From positions 90,699-154,698 of the forward strand of contig NZ_JAAIXZ010000027.1 in assembly GCF_010894435.1 (NCBI RefSeq): a stretch of 64,000 bases of DNA, in the 5' to 3' direction. Below, one piece after another: positions 1 to 8,486 of this stretch (positions within the stretch are counted from its first letter, which is position 1; every line of letters starts with the position of its first letter). A program made the translations under genes and the position numbers. The notes under the pieces are model-generated. The model searched no databases. It saw nothing but the letters and a program-made list of their open reading frames with translations, and was not told the DNA's origin. This stretch comes from Pyxidicoccus trucidator. Its GTDB lineage: Bacteria; Myxococcota; Myxococcia; Myxococcales; Myxococcaceae.

Positions 1-670
1 TGTAGACGGGGATGCCGCTCTTGGTCTTCCCGTTGCGCGCGCCATGGTGCGCGTGCCCGTGGAAGACGGCCTCCGCGCCGTAGTGGTCAATCGGCATCGA
101 CAGCCGGCTCGTCCCGAGGAACGGGCGAATCTCGATGTTCTCCCCGTCCAGCGTCTCCGGCACCGGGGAGTAGTGCATGATGACCACCTTCTTCTCCGTG
201 TCGAGGTGGCTCAGCGCGGCCTCCAGCTTGAGGGACTCGGTGACGGCCTCCTGCACGAAGGCCTTCGTCTGGCCCTCGCCGAACGCCTGCAGCGTGGCAT
301 TGCCAAAGCCCCCGCCGAAGCCCTTCACCCCCGCCACGCCCAGCACCTTCTCGAAGATGAAGTGGTCCCCGTCGAGCAGGTGCACGCCGGCCTTGGACAG
401 CTCGCTGCAGATCTCCTTGGACTGGTTGTGCTCGTAGTCGTGGTTGCCCAGCACCGCGGCACACGGTACGCGCAGGGCGGACAGCTCCTCCGCCAGCACC
501 TTGCCCTCTTCAATCATTCCCCTATCGGTGAGGTCCCCGCACAGCACGAGCAGGTCCGCCGTGGCGTTCACCTGTTTGACGAGCTGTCTGAAGCGTCCGT
601 GCTGGTCCTCGCGGCAGTGAAGGTCACCGACTGCCGCCAACCGAATTTTCGAACTCGGATCGCGCGCCAC
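1..670 (-). CDS. Calcineurin-like metallophosphoesterase, 3' end beyond window
   Basis: The first 223 or so residues of a metallophosphoesterase are visible; the C-terminus lies outside the window. The metal-binding blocks appear in the family order: GDLHCRED near the N-terminus, CGDLTDRG, LGNHDYEH, a histidine in VVIMHYSP, and FHGHAHHG. These ligate the dinuclear metal centre of calcineurin-like phosphatases and nucleases; the substrate cannot be told. I chose the GTG start at 670 because GGGAG lies just upstream and the GDLH block follows at the expected distance. This start lies 47 bp inside the end of the upstream nucleotidyltransferase-like gene, so the two are probably cotranscribed and coupled. 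Confidence 0.85.
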   Translation of the reverse strand, partial: MARDPSSKIRLAAVGDLHCREDQHGRFRQLVKQVNATADLLVLCGDLTDRGMIEEGKVLAEELSALRVPCAAVLGNHDYEHNQSKEICSELSKAGVHLLDGDHFIFEKVLGVAGVKGFGGGFGNATLQAFGEGQTKAFVQEAVTESLKLEAALSHLDTEKKVVIMHYSPVPETLDGENIEIRPFLGTSRLSMPIDHYGAEAVFHGHAHHGARNGKTKSGIPVY

Positions 671-1481
671 GCTCGTCTCCCTGCTGTCGTTCGTTCTCGT
701 CCCAGGCCCGCCCGTCGCGGAAACCCCAGTGGTGGATGTCCACGTGATAGTTCACCCGCGAGATGAGATTCCCGCGGCACAGCTTGTCCTCCCAGTGCCC
801 GTCACGGATGGTGTGCAGCGTGCGGCTCATCAGCTCCGCCATCACCCAGTCCGGAATCAGGTCCCTCTCGGACGGGTAGGAGAACCGGAACATCATCACG
901 TGGCTGAGCAGCACCTCCCAGTACCGGTCGAAGCGGCGCATCAGCCGCTCCCAGTCCATGGCTTGCCCCGCCTTGAGGAACAGGTGATTCACGTCCGAGC
1001 CGTCATACCGCTCGCGCTCATTCACGAAGGCCTTGGACCAGATCATCTCCTCGGCGGGAGCCACCAGACACTCGTGCCCGAAGATGGTGGCCGTCTTCGC
1101 ATGGGTGAACCACTCGTCGTCCACCACCGCCACGCCGTTGCCGGACGAGAAGATGAAGTCGACGAAGTACTCGCCCTTGAAGGCCTTGTAGAGCCACACC
1201 TCGTCCGCGCGCTCGGTGCGCCAGCCGTCCTTCTCCAGCACCTCGAGCGCTCGGAGCGCGTCGCGCTTGCGCGGGAAGAGGTCCAGGTCCTTCGTGTCCC
1301 GGTAGATGCCGGTATAGGTGGCGTACGCGTACGCCCCACCCACCACGAAAGGCACCCCCGCGTCCGCGAGCAGCCCAATCGCCCTGGCGCGGGCGTTGAT
1401 CTCGTCCGGAGCCCGGGCTCGCTCGGCCAGCGACGCATCCGTGCCCATGTCCCCGGGATGGTTGGGGTGTCTCTTTTCCAT
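624..1481 (-). CDS. Nucleotidyltransferase-fold protein
   Basis: A 285-residue soluble protein when started at the ATG at 1481; an ATG at 1448 is an alternative and neither has a clear ribosome binding site. The diagnostic stretch is VPFVVGGAYAYATYTG followed by TKDLDLF, the GG...DLDLF signature of minimal nucleotidyltransferases of the antitoxin/AbiEii-like superfamily. The conserved acidic pair and the glycine loop are both present. No toxin or kinase partner is adjacent; the downstream partner is the metallophosphoesterase, whose start overlaps this gene's end by 47 bp. Such folds transfer a nucleotide to a protein or small molecule. The substrate here is unknown. Confidence 0.7.
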   Translation of the reverse strand: MEKRHPNHPGDMGTDASLAERARAPDEINARARAIGLLADAGVPFVVGGAYAYATYTGIYRDTKDLDLFPRKRDALRALEVLEKDGWRTERADEVWLYKAFKGEYFVDFIFSSGNGVAVVDDEWFTHAKTATIFGHECLVAPAEEMIWSKAFVNERERYDGSDVNHLFLKAGQAMDWERLMRRFDRYWEVLLSHVMMFRFSYPSERDLIPDWVMAELMSRTLHTIRDGHWEDKLCRGNLISRVNYHVDIHHWGFRDGRAWDENERQQGDERGARSEFENSVGGSR

Positions 1482-1688
1482 GCGCGAAAGGTAGGGACGC
1501 CGGAATTCCGCCGTGCGAAGGCCGGGTGAAAATGCCTGGGGAGCGGACAGCCGACCGCCAAGCTGTTGAATTTCCAATGCTTTCTACCTTCCAGCAGGCG
1601 CCTTTTCTGTTTTCGGGCGGGGCTGTGTCCATAGGGGCGAACCCACTGCCGCACGGCCCCCCGGGGCGCGCGGAAAGGAAGCTGGACC

Positions 1689-2669
1689 ATGCTGCGCAAG
1701 AGCCTGCTGTGTGCCGCCGCCCTCGTGTTCGTTGGCTGTGACTCCACGAAGAACGACGAGGACTCGTTCCGTGACGGCCTTCCCTCCAAGGAGATGGTGG
1801 AGATGAAGACGCCGAAGAAGAACGGCCAGGGGCTGACGGCGTTCTACGGCCAGGGCCAGACGGCGGAGTACCTCGCGCTCACCGTGGGCGCGGCGGCGAC
1901 GGTCAACGGCGGCACCGCCTGGGTGCTCAACCTCATCGAGGAAATCGTCAAGCACACGCCCACCACCATCGAGGGAGACGTGGCCGTGTGGGGGCCGCAC
2001 ACGGACGCGCTCAGCCCCACCACGTGGAAGCTGACCGTCACGCGCTCGGACGACGACAGCTACTCCTGGGTGTTGGAGGGCAAGGCGAAGACGGCGGACG
2101 ACGCGGCCTTCGTGGCGATTCTGTCCGGCACGCACACGGTGGCGGTGGATGACGACGGCGAGCGCGTGAAGGGCTTCGGCGCCGGCGAGTTCCTCATCGA
2201 CTGGGAGAAGATCCGCACCCTGCCTGACTCCAACCAGGAGGAGATGGGCACCGCGGAGATTCGCTACTCGCGCACGGACGCGAAGGCGGTGGCCTCGGTG
2301 GACGCGGAGTTCCGTCAGATTCGCGACGAGGACGCGCCGGGCACGCGCATCGACGCGAACTACCGCTTCAAGCAGGCCCCGGGCGCCGGGGGCGAGCTGG
2401 ACTTCGTCATCAAGAAGGACATCGACACGGACCCCGTCCGCGCGAAGATTGAAAACCTGGCCATCAAGAGCCGCTGGGAGGCCACGGGGGCTGGCCGCTC
2501 GGACATCAAGCTGTCGGGCGGGGACCTGTTCGGTGAGGCGACCGTGAGCGAGTGCTGGGACAGCAACTTCCTCAGCGGCTACTTCGCGGTCAGCTTCAAC
2601 CCCGCTGTCGGGTACGGGACGGTGAGCGCCTGCGGCAGCTTCAGCACCGCGGTCTACTCCACGCTGTGA
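1689..2669 (+). CDS. Putative lipoprotein, first of two paralogues flanking an ECF operon
   Basis: A 326-residue protein with a type II signal peptide: a basic start, a hydrophobic core and a lipobox VFVGC with the lipidated cysteine at residue 17. The mature part has no domain I recognise. It resembles the lipoprotein at 5598-6572: both begin the mature region with an acidic ND(E/D)...LP stretch, have a central W-G-P segment, and end with a Thr/Ser-Glu-Cys-Trp motif and a further cysteine. AAGGA lies about 10 bases before the ATG. It sits immediately upstream of the sigma factor gene, so it may be the envelope sensor or a target of that pathway. This is inference from position. Confidence 0.75.
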   Translation: MLRKSLLCAAALVFVGCDSTKNDEDSFRDGLPSKEMVEMKTPKKNGQGLTAFYGQGQTAEYLALTVGAAATVNGGTAWVLNLIEEIVKHTPTTIEGDVAVWGPHTDALSPTTWKLTVTRSDDDSYSWVLEGKAKTADDAAFVAILSGTHTVAVDDDGERVKGFGAGEFLIDWEKIRTLPDSNQEEMGTAEIRYSRTDAKAVASVDAEFRQIRDEDAPGTRIDANYRFKQAPGAGGELDFVIKKDIDTDPVRAKIENLAIKSRWEATGAGRSDIKLSGGDLFGEATVSECWDSNFLSGYFAVSFNPAVGYGTVSACGSFSTAVYSTL

Positions 2670-2680
2670 GCGGCTCGCGG

Positions 2681-2686
2681 TAGTCT
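2681..2686 (+). promoter_or_regulatory. Possible -10 box of a leaderless sigma-factor transcript
   Basis: TAGTCT lies 7 bases before the GTG start of the ECF sigma factor and no Shine-Dalgarno sequence is present. That spacing would put the transcription start on or next to the start codon. No convincing -35 element is seen, so the call is tentative. Confidence 0.3.
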
Positions 2687-2693
2687 GCGGCGC

Positions 2694-3236
2694 GTGACAG
2701 GAACGAGCCAGCCGGTCCTCAAGGTGATTCCAGGTGGAGCCCACCCGGACCGGCGGGCCCTCATGCGCGAGCTGTACACGAAGTACGGCGGCAGTGTGAT
2801 GGGACGCTGCCGCTACCTGCTGAAGGACGCGACGAAGGCAGAGGACGCGATGCACGACGTGTTCGCCCGCGCCCTCACCCATGGCGAGGACTTCCGTGCG
2901 GAGGCCTCGCCGCTGACGTGGCTGATGAAGATTGCAACGAATCACTGCCTCAACCAGCTCCGCTCCGAACAGGCGGGCTGGCGGCGGTGGTTCGAGCGGG
3001 ACGAGGCGGCGCGCTCGGAAGGGCATGGAGGCCAGGGCGAGATGGAGACGCGCGACCTGGTGCGCCGGCTGCTGTCGAAGGTGGATGTGGAGACGCAGGC
3101 GGCGGTGGTCCACTACCACGTGGACGGGATGACACTGGAAGAGGTGGCGGCGATGCTGGGGCGCTCGGTCCCCACCATCCGCAAGAGGCTGGAGCGCTTC
3201 GCCGAACTGGGCGGAGAGGAGCTGAGGGTTCCATGA
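2694..3236 (+). CDS. ECF-family RNA polymerase sigma factor
   Basis: A 180-residue sigma-70 family protein of the extracytoplasmic-function type. Region 2 covers roughly residues 22-90 (LYTKYGGSVMGRCRYLL, then DVFARAL and PLTWLMKIATNHCLNQLRSE), and region 4 covers roughly 120-170, with a helix-turn-helix in MTLEEVAAMLGRSVPTIRKRLERF. The short linker without region 3 fits the ECF class. The GTG start is chosen because the frame opens there and the N-terminus is short before region 2. The stop overlaps the next start (ATGA at 3233), so the anti-sigma factor is translationally coupled. Region 2/4 placement is read by eye. Confidence 0.9.
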   Translation: MTGTSQPVLKVIPGGAHPDRRALMRELYTKYGGSVMGRCRYLLKDATKAEDAMHDVFARALTHGEDFRAEASPLTWLMKIATNHCLNQLRSEQAGWRRWFERDEAARSEGHGGQGEMETRDLVRRLLSKVDVETQAAVVHYHVDGMTLEEVAAMLGRSVPTIRKRLERFAELGGEELRVP

Positions 3237-4009
3237 GCGCGCACGAGTCGGAGTGGACATTGCGCCGCCTGAGCGCCGGAGAGCTGGCCGCCGCCGAGGC
3301 CGCCCGGGTCCAGGCCCATGCGACCTCCTGCACGGTGTGTGGCCCGGCCCTCCGCGAGCTTCAGCAGGAGCAGGCCCGCTTCGAGACGGCGGTGCCCTTC
3401 GAGCGCTTCGAGGCAGGCGTGGAGCGCGCGGTGCAGCGGCAGCGGCGGAGCGAGTCCTTCCGCGCGCCCCCTCGCCGCTGGGTGGCGACGACGGTGGCGA
3501 TGGCCGCCTCGGTGCTGGTGGTGCTCCTGGTCCGGCCCCTGCTGGGTGACGTGGGCCGGGAGACGGGCACCAATCGAATCAAGGGCGGCGCGGTGGCGGA
3601 GCTGCGCATCGGCGGTGGCCTGGGCCCGCAGCGCGAGGCCCGCCCCGACGCGCCCGAGGCGCTGGAGCCGGGCGAGCGGGTGATGTTGGGCTACCAGGCG
3701 GATGGGCACCGGTACGTGGCGGCGGTGTCGGTGGACGCCATCGGCGAGGTGACGCCGCTGCACCCGGAGTCGGGCACCAGCCCCGCGGTGGAGTCCGGGA
3801 CGGACATGCACTGGCTGCCGGACAGCTGGGAGCTGACGGGCTCCGGCGCCGAGCGTGTGGTGCTGGTGCTGCTGGACGCGCCCCTGCCCGTGGACACGCT
3901 GGTGGACGCGGCGAAGCGCGCCTTCCAGGCGGCGAACGGCGACGTGGAGCACATGGCGCCGCTCGACGTGCCGGGTGAGCAGACGCACTGGGTGCTGCTG
4001 AAGCCATGA
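3233..4009 (+). CDS. Anti-sigma factor, zinc-binding N-terminus, single-pass membrane protein
   Basis: A 258-residue protein. The N-terminus contains H29-x3-C33-x2-C36, the zinc-binding anti-sigma (ZAS) signature that holds ECF sigma factors. One membrane segment (about residues 83-104, WVATTVAMAASVLVVLLV) follows. The remaining 150 residues would be periplasmic and resemble the DUF4384-type sensor domains found next to caspase-like proteins. Both ends overlap neighbours by ATGA: the sigma factor upstream and the caspase-like gene downstream. The expected role is to hold the sigma factor at the inner membrane and release it on an envelope signal. The signal is unknown. Confidence 0.85.
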   Translation: MSAHESEWTLRRLSAGELAAAEAARVQAHATSCTVCGPALRELQQEQARFETAVPFERFEAGVERAVQRQRRSESFRAPPRRWVATTVAMAASVLVVLLVRPLLGDVGRETGTNRIKGGAVAELRIGGGLGPQREARPDAPEALEPGERVMLGYQADGHRYVAAVSVDAIGEVTPLHPESGTSPAVESGTDMHWLPDSWELTGSGAERVVLVLLDAPLPVDTLVDAAKRAFQAANGDVEHMAPLDVPGEQTHWVLLKP

Positions 4010-5601
4010 GCGCCCTCCCCTCCACCCTCCGGGCCCTGGCCGTGGCGCTCGCCCTGGTGGCGACAGCCGCGCACGCCGACGTGCTGCGCCGCTTCGCGCT
4101 GGTGGCCGGCAACGACGAGGGCGGCGGCGACACGCGCCCCCTGCGCTTCGCCCAGGACGACGCGCGGAAATTCCACTCGCTGCTCCAGCGGCTGGGCGGC
4201 GTGGCCCCGGGTGACGCGAAGCTGCTGCTCAACGAGGACTCGAAGGACTTCCTCAAGGCGCTGGCGGAGCTGGAGGCCCGCACTCGCGAGGCCCGCGCCC
4301 GGGGCGAGCGCACCGCGCTCATCGTCTACTACTCCGGCCACGCGAAGGACGGCTCGCTGCGGCTGGGCGACTCGCGGCTGGGCTTCGAGGACCTGAAGCG
4401 CCGGCTGTCGGAGGCGCCCGCGGACATGCGCATCGCCATCCTGGACTCGTGCCGCTCCGGCACGCTGACCCGGACGAAGGGCGCGCGGCGGGCCCCGGCC
4501 TTCGAAATCGAGTCCGGGGCTGCACGGGACGCGCGCGGCCTGGTCATCCTCACCTCGAGCGCGGCGGACGAGGACTCGCAGGAGTCGGACGCGCTGGGCG
4601 GCAGCTACTTCTCGCACCACCTGGCCAGCGGCCTGCTGGGCGACGCGGACCGCAGCGGCGACGGCCGGGTGACGCTGTTCGAGGCGTACTCGCATGCGTA
4701 CGCGCGCACGGTGGCGGACACGGCGGCCAGCAGCGCGGGCCCGCAGCACCCCACCTTCAGCTACGACCTCGCGGGCAACGGGGACCTGGTGCTGACGGAC
4801 CTGCGGGCCAGCGGCGAGGGGCTGCTGGTGCCGGGCGCGGCCCCCGCGGGCCTGTACTACTTCGTGGACCCGGGCGGCATGGTGGTGGCGGAGCTGGACA
4901 AGACGGTGGACGTGGAGCGCCGCGTGGCGCTGGCGCCGGGGACGTACCGGGTGAAGCGCCGCCTTCAGGACCGGCTGCGCATCGGCGAGGTGGAAGTGCC
5001 CCGCGGGCGCGCGACGGTGCTGGAGGAAGCGCGGCTGCGCGACGCCCCCTTCTCCGACGACCCGGTGAAGGGCGAGGCGCGGGACGGCGGCGCGTGGTGG
5101 ACGGTGGGGCTGTCGGGCGGCGTGCAGTCCTTCCTCGACGCGCCCACGCGCGACACGCTGTTCCTCTCCGTGGGCCTGCTGGGCGCGGAGGCGCAGCTTC
5201 ACGACTACTTCCGCCGGGACTGGGTGTGGGGCGTGGACGTGGCGGTGGGCGGGAAGCAGGCGGTGCTGGCGCTGCCCACGCTGGCCGGGCCGGCCTACCG
5301 CTACTCGGTGACGAGCCTGGGCACCACGCTCACCGCCGAGTGGCCGAAGGGCCGCATCACTCCCTTCGTGGGCGGGCGGATGGCGTACCTCATCCTCCGG
5401 CGCGACTTCGACGACGACGCGTTCCCGGACCAGAAGTTCTCCATGTTCTCCCCGGGCCTGGTGACGGGGCTGCGCTGGAAGCCGCTGTCGCGCGTGCACC
5501 TCACCGGGCAGGCCCGGCTCCACTACCTCCAATACACCGTCGATGAGCAGCGCTCGCTGGGCTACTGGGAGCTGGGCGCGCTCCTCACCTACCAGCCATG
5601 A
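4006..5601 (+). CDS. Secreted caspase-like (peptidase C14) protein with C-terminal beta-barrel-like region
   Basis: A 531-residue protein with a Sec signal peptide (cleavage near AAHA, residue 24). Residues 28-250 form a caspase/metacaspase-type fold: the catalytic histidine is H112 in YYSGHAKDG and the catalytic cysteine C149 in ILDSCRSG. Residues about 255-350 look like a beta-rich linker, and about 365-531 alternate aromatic and polar residues and end TYQP, like the strands of an outer-membrane barrel. A protease domain carried on or attached to a membrane barrel and encoded in an ECF operon suggests a periplasmic or surface regulated protease. Whether it cleaves the anti-sigma factor is untested. 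Translation is coupled to both neighbours. Confidence 0.85.
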   Translation: MSALPSTLRALAVALALVATAAHADVLRRFALVAGNDEGGGDTRPLRFAQDDARKFHSLLQRLGGVAPGDAKLLLNEDSKDFLKALAELEARTREARARGERTALIVYYSGHAKDGSLRLGDSRLGFEDLKRRLSEAPADMRIAILDSCRSGTLTRTKGARRAPAFEIESGAARDARGLVILTSSAADEDSQESDALGGSYFSHHLASGLLGDADRSGDGRVTLFEAYSHAYARTVADTAASSAGPQHPTFSYDLAGNGDLVLTDLRASGEGLLVPGAAPAGLYYFVDPGGMVVAELDKTVDVERRVALAPGTYRVKRRLQDRLRIGEVEVPRGRATVLEEARLRDAPFSDDPVKGEARDGGAWWTVGLSGGVQSFLDAPTRDTLFLSVGLLGAEAQLHDYFRRDWVWGVDVAVGGKQAVLALPTLAGPAYRYSVTSLGTTLTAEWPKGRITPFVGGRMAYLILRRDFDDDAFPDQKFSMFSPGLVTGLRWKPLSRVHLTGQARLHYLQYTVDEQRSLGYWELGALLTYQP

Positions 5602-6572
5602 GGAAGCACGCGATGCGACATCTGGCGATGGCCTGTCTGTGCCTGGCGGCGGCCGCGTGCGGCGGCGACTTCTCCAACGACGACCTGGAGTTCCTCAACG
5701 CGCTGCCGCGCCGCGAGGACCTGGCCGCGAAGCTGCCCACCAGCAGCGAGGGGCGCTCGGGCGGTGGGCTGACGGCGCGCAAGGCCGGGCTCGTGGTGAA
5801 CCTGGGCGAGGTGTCCGAGCTTGTCACCGACACCGAGGAGACGGGGCTCAACTTCAACACGGCGGTGGACGGGCTGCTGACGCTGCTGGAGAACATCCGC
5901 TCCGTGTCGCCCACGACGCGTGAGCCGGACCGGCGGGTGTGGGGGCCGTTCAAGGACAAGGACAACCCGGGCTTCGACGTGCGCTTCGTCATGGAGCGCC
6001 AGGAGCTGCGCTTCGACTACCAGCTGGAGTACCGCCGCACGGGCGAGGACGACCAGGCGTGGTGGGCCTTCCTGTCGGGCACCTTCCAGGCGGACTCGGG
6101 CATCCGCAAGGGCGTGGGCGCCCTCCACCTGGACGTGAAGCGGGCGGTGCAGGAGGACTTCCCCTCCAGTGGCCTGTCGGTGCTGGACCGGCTGGACATC
6201 GACTACCAGACGAAGACCCTGCCCACCCGGGTGGAGATGGTCTTCACCCCCCGGGGAGGCCTGACGGCGCCCGTCCGCTACAGGTACCGCGAGGCGGAGG
6301 GCAACCTGGGGGAGATGCGCTTCCAGTTGCCCGACACGGACCTGGTCGTCGGCGGCCGCCTGGAGGACGTGGAGCTCACCACCCGCTGGGCCCCGGACGG
6401 CCGGGGCATGGGGGTGCTGGAGGTGCTGGACGGGGACATCAAGGGCGCGAAGTACACCGAGTGCTGGAACGCCCTGGGCCGCGTCACCTTCCTCTCGCGC
6501 AGCTGGGACTTCTTCAACCCGACGGAGGGCGTCCGCGCCACCTGCCCGGACTTCTCCGCGCTGGACGAGTAG
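5598..6572 (+). CDS. Putative lipoprotein, second paralogue of the ECF operon
   Basis: A 324-residue protein with a lipobox LAAAAC (lipidated cysteine 21). It begins with ATGA overlapping the stop of the caspase-like gene, so it belongs to the sigma/anti-sigma/caspase operon. It resembles the lipoprotein at 1689-2669 in length, in the order of blocks (acidic start, W-G-P segment, Thr-Glu-Cys-Trp near the end) and in its terminal cysteine. No known domain is recognised. Having one copy at each end of the unit suggests duplication around the regulatory core. Function unknown. Confidence 0.75.
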   Translation: MRKHAMRHLAMACLCLAAAACGGDFSNDDLEFLNALPRREDLAAKLPTSSEGRSGGGLTARKAGLVVNLGEVSELVTDTEETGLNFNTAVDGLLTLLENIRSVSPTTREPDRRVWGPFKDKDNPGFDVRFVMERQELRFDYQLEYRRTGEDDQAWWAFLSGTFQADSGIRKGVGALHLDVKRAVQEDFPSSGLSVLDRLDIDYQTKTLPTRVEMVFTPRGGLTAPVRYRYREAEGNLGEMRFQLPDTDLVVGGRLEDVELTTRWAPDGRGMGVLEVLDGDIKGAKYTECWNALGRVTFLSRSWDFFNPTEGVRATCPDFSALDE

Positions 6573-6665
6573 CCGGGAAGCAGGCTGGCGGCCACGGCCT
6601 GTCAACGGGCTGGCAGCCTGTCAGGCGAGGGCGAATGTGAAACCTTTGGCGTGAAACGTCACTGG

Positions 6666-6671
6666 TATAGT
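6666..6671 (+). promoter_or_regulatory. -10 box positioned for a leaderless permease mRNA
   Basis: TATAGT, close to the sigma-70 -10 consensus, ends 7 bases before the ATG at 6679. No ribosome binding site lies between them, so transcription would begin at or next to the start codon. A weak -35 (TTTGGC-like) lies about 15 bases upstream. Confidence 0.4.
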
Positions 6672-6678
6672 GCGCGCC

Positions 6679-8319
6679 ATGAGTGATGGGCAGAAGTCCG
6701 GGGAGCGCGCAAAGCGTCCGGGGACACTGAAGAGCCTGGCGCTGGCCATGGCCTCCTGGCGAACGGCCTCGGTGACGCTGCTCTCGTTCTCGTCGGGCCT
6801 GCCGCTGGGCCTCGTCTGGATTGCGATTCCCGACTGGCTGCGCAGCGCCGGCGTGGACATCCGCGTGGTGGGCCTCGTCACGCTGGCCCAGGCCCCCTGG
6901 TCCTTCAAGTTCCTCTGGTCCCCGCTGATGGACCGCTACGTGCCGCCCTTCTGGGGCCGGCGGCGGGGGTGGATGGCGCTGGCACAGGTGGCCCTCTTCA
7001 TCACCACGCTGGCGGTGGCGGGCGTGGGCGGCCACCCGGAGGCCGCGTGGGTGGTGGGCGCGCTGGCCATGGCGGTGGCCTTCTCCGCGGCCACGCAGGA
7101 CATCGCCATCGACGCGTACTCGGTGGAGGTGCTGCGCAAGGAGGAGCAGGGCGTCGCGGTGGGTGCGCGCGTGGCGTTGTACCGCGCGGCCATGTTCATC
7201 GCCGGCTCGGCGGCCATTACGCTCGCGGGACGGATTTCGTGGAGCCTGGTCGTCGTGGGACTGGCGGTGCTCTACATCCCGCTGCTCCTCGTCACCCGCT
7301 TTGCGCCGGAGCCCGAGGAGCGTGTGCCGCCCCCGCGCTCGCTCAAGGACGCCGTCTGGTACCCCTTCGTGGGCTTCCTCCAGAGGCACCGCGCGCTGGA
7401 AATCCTGGCGTTCGTCTTCGCGTACAAGCTGGCGGACAACCTGGGCGGCTCGCTGCTGCGCCCCTTCCTGGTGGACATGGGCTACAGCGCCACCGACCGC
7501 GGCGTGGCGCTGGGCACCATCGGCCTGTTCGGCACCATTGCCGGCACGCTGGTGGGCGGCGCGTGGACCACGGTGCTGGGGCTGGGCCGGGCGCTGTGGG
7601 TATTCGGCGTGGTGCAGATTGTCTCCAACGTGGGCTACGTCCTCGTGGCGCGCGCCGGGGCGCCGAATCAGCTGCTGATGTACTCGGCCATCGGCTTCGA
7701 GCAGGTGACGCAGGGCCTGGGCACCGGCGCATTCTCCGTGCTGCTCTTGCGGCTCACCCAGAAGCGCTTCTCCGCCACCCAGTTCGCGCTCCTCTCCAGC
7801 CTCTTCTCCATCCCCCGCGTGGTGGCCGGCCCCATCAGCGGCTTCGCCGTCCATGCCATGGGCTGGGAGCAGTTCTTCTGGTTCACCATGGTGGCGGGAG
7901 TCCCAGGCCTGCTGCTGCTCGCGCGCTTCGTGCCCATCGGCGTGAAGGAGCCCAACTTCGACGTCGAGGCCCAGGTCCGTCCGGCCACCCGGGCGATGAG
8001 CCGGGGGGCCCTGACGACGGCCGCCGTGCTCTCGGGCGTGGCGGGCATCCTGTTGGGAGGCCTGACGACGGCGCTGCTCGGCGCGATGCAGGCCGTGCGC
8101 ACGAAACCCGAGGCGGGGTTCGACTTCGGCGCGGCCCTGTCCACGATGTTCCAGCCCGCGTCCGTCACCGACTGGGTGACGCTCGCCGGCATCTTCATCT
8201 TCGGGCTGGTGGTGGGGCTGCTCACCGCCGCCGCGCTCGCCGCGCGCTCCGGCGCCTTCTACATCCCCGAGGAGGAGGCCCCGCCCACGTCCACCCCGGG
8301 CGCGGCCGAGGCCCGCTGA
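6679..8319 (+). CDS. MFS permease, AmpG-like
   Basis: A 546-residue integral membrane protein with about 12-14 hydrophobic segments. The N-terminal signature SGLPLGLVWIAIPDWLR, the loop SFKFLWSPLMDRY and the acidic segment TQDIAIDAYSVEVL are those of AmpG-type permeases of the major facilitator superfamily, which import anhydro-muropeptides for cell-wall recycling. A GTG at 6670 is in frame, but the ATG at 6679 fits the -10 box spacing. The C-terminal 80 residues carry an extra hydrophobic pair not needed for the MFS core. It appears to be transcribed alone. The substrate is inferred from the family only. Confidence 0.8.
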   Translation: MSDGQKSGERAKRPGTLKSLALAMASWRTASVTLLSFSSGLPLGLVWIAIPDWLRSAGVDIRVVGLVTLAQAPWSFKFLWSPLMDRYVPPFWGRRRGWMALAQVALFITTLAVAGVGGHPEAAWVVGALAMAVAFSAATQDIAIDAYSVEVLRKEEQGVAVGARVALYRAAMFIAGSAAITLAGRISWSLVVVGLAVLYIPLLLVTRFAPEPEERVPPPRSLKDAVWYPFVGFLQRHRALEILAFVFAYKLADNLGGSLLRPFLVDMGYSATDRGVALGTIGLFGTIAGTLVGGAWTTVLGLGRALWVFGVVQIVSNVGYVLVARAGAPNQLLMYSAIGFEQVTQGLGTGAFSVLLLRLTQKRFSATQFALLSSLFSIPRVVAGPISGFAVHAMGWEQFFWFTMVAGVPGLLLLARFVPIGVKEPNFDVEAQVRPATRAMSRGALTTAAVLSGVAGILLGGLTTALLGAMQAVRTKPEAGFDFGAALSTMFQPASVTDWVTLAGIFIFGLVVGLLTAAALAARSGAFYIPEEEAPPTSTPGAAEAR

Positions 8320-8334
8320 AGGCATCCGGGGCGC

Positions 8335-8364
8335 GGGCGGCTGCTCGCGAGTCCACAGCCGCCC
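8335..8364 (+). terminator. Stem-loop after the AmpG-like gene
   Basis: A perfect 9-bp inverted repeat, GGGCGGCTG / CAGCCGCCC, with a 12-base loop lies 15 bases after the stop codon. No T-run follows, so it may be a weak or factor-assisted terminator or a 3' stability element. Confidence 0.4.
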
Positions 8365-8486
8365 TCCCCGGCGGCGTGGGTATTGCCTGACGCAGCGCGG
8401 AAGGCCTCCGCCACGGTGTACCGGAGTACAGGCACGTCACATGGTGGATCCATCCGCCGCGCGGCGTGCCTATGGTGGGCGGCGCT

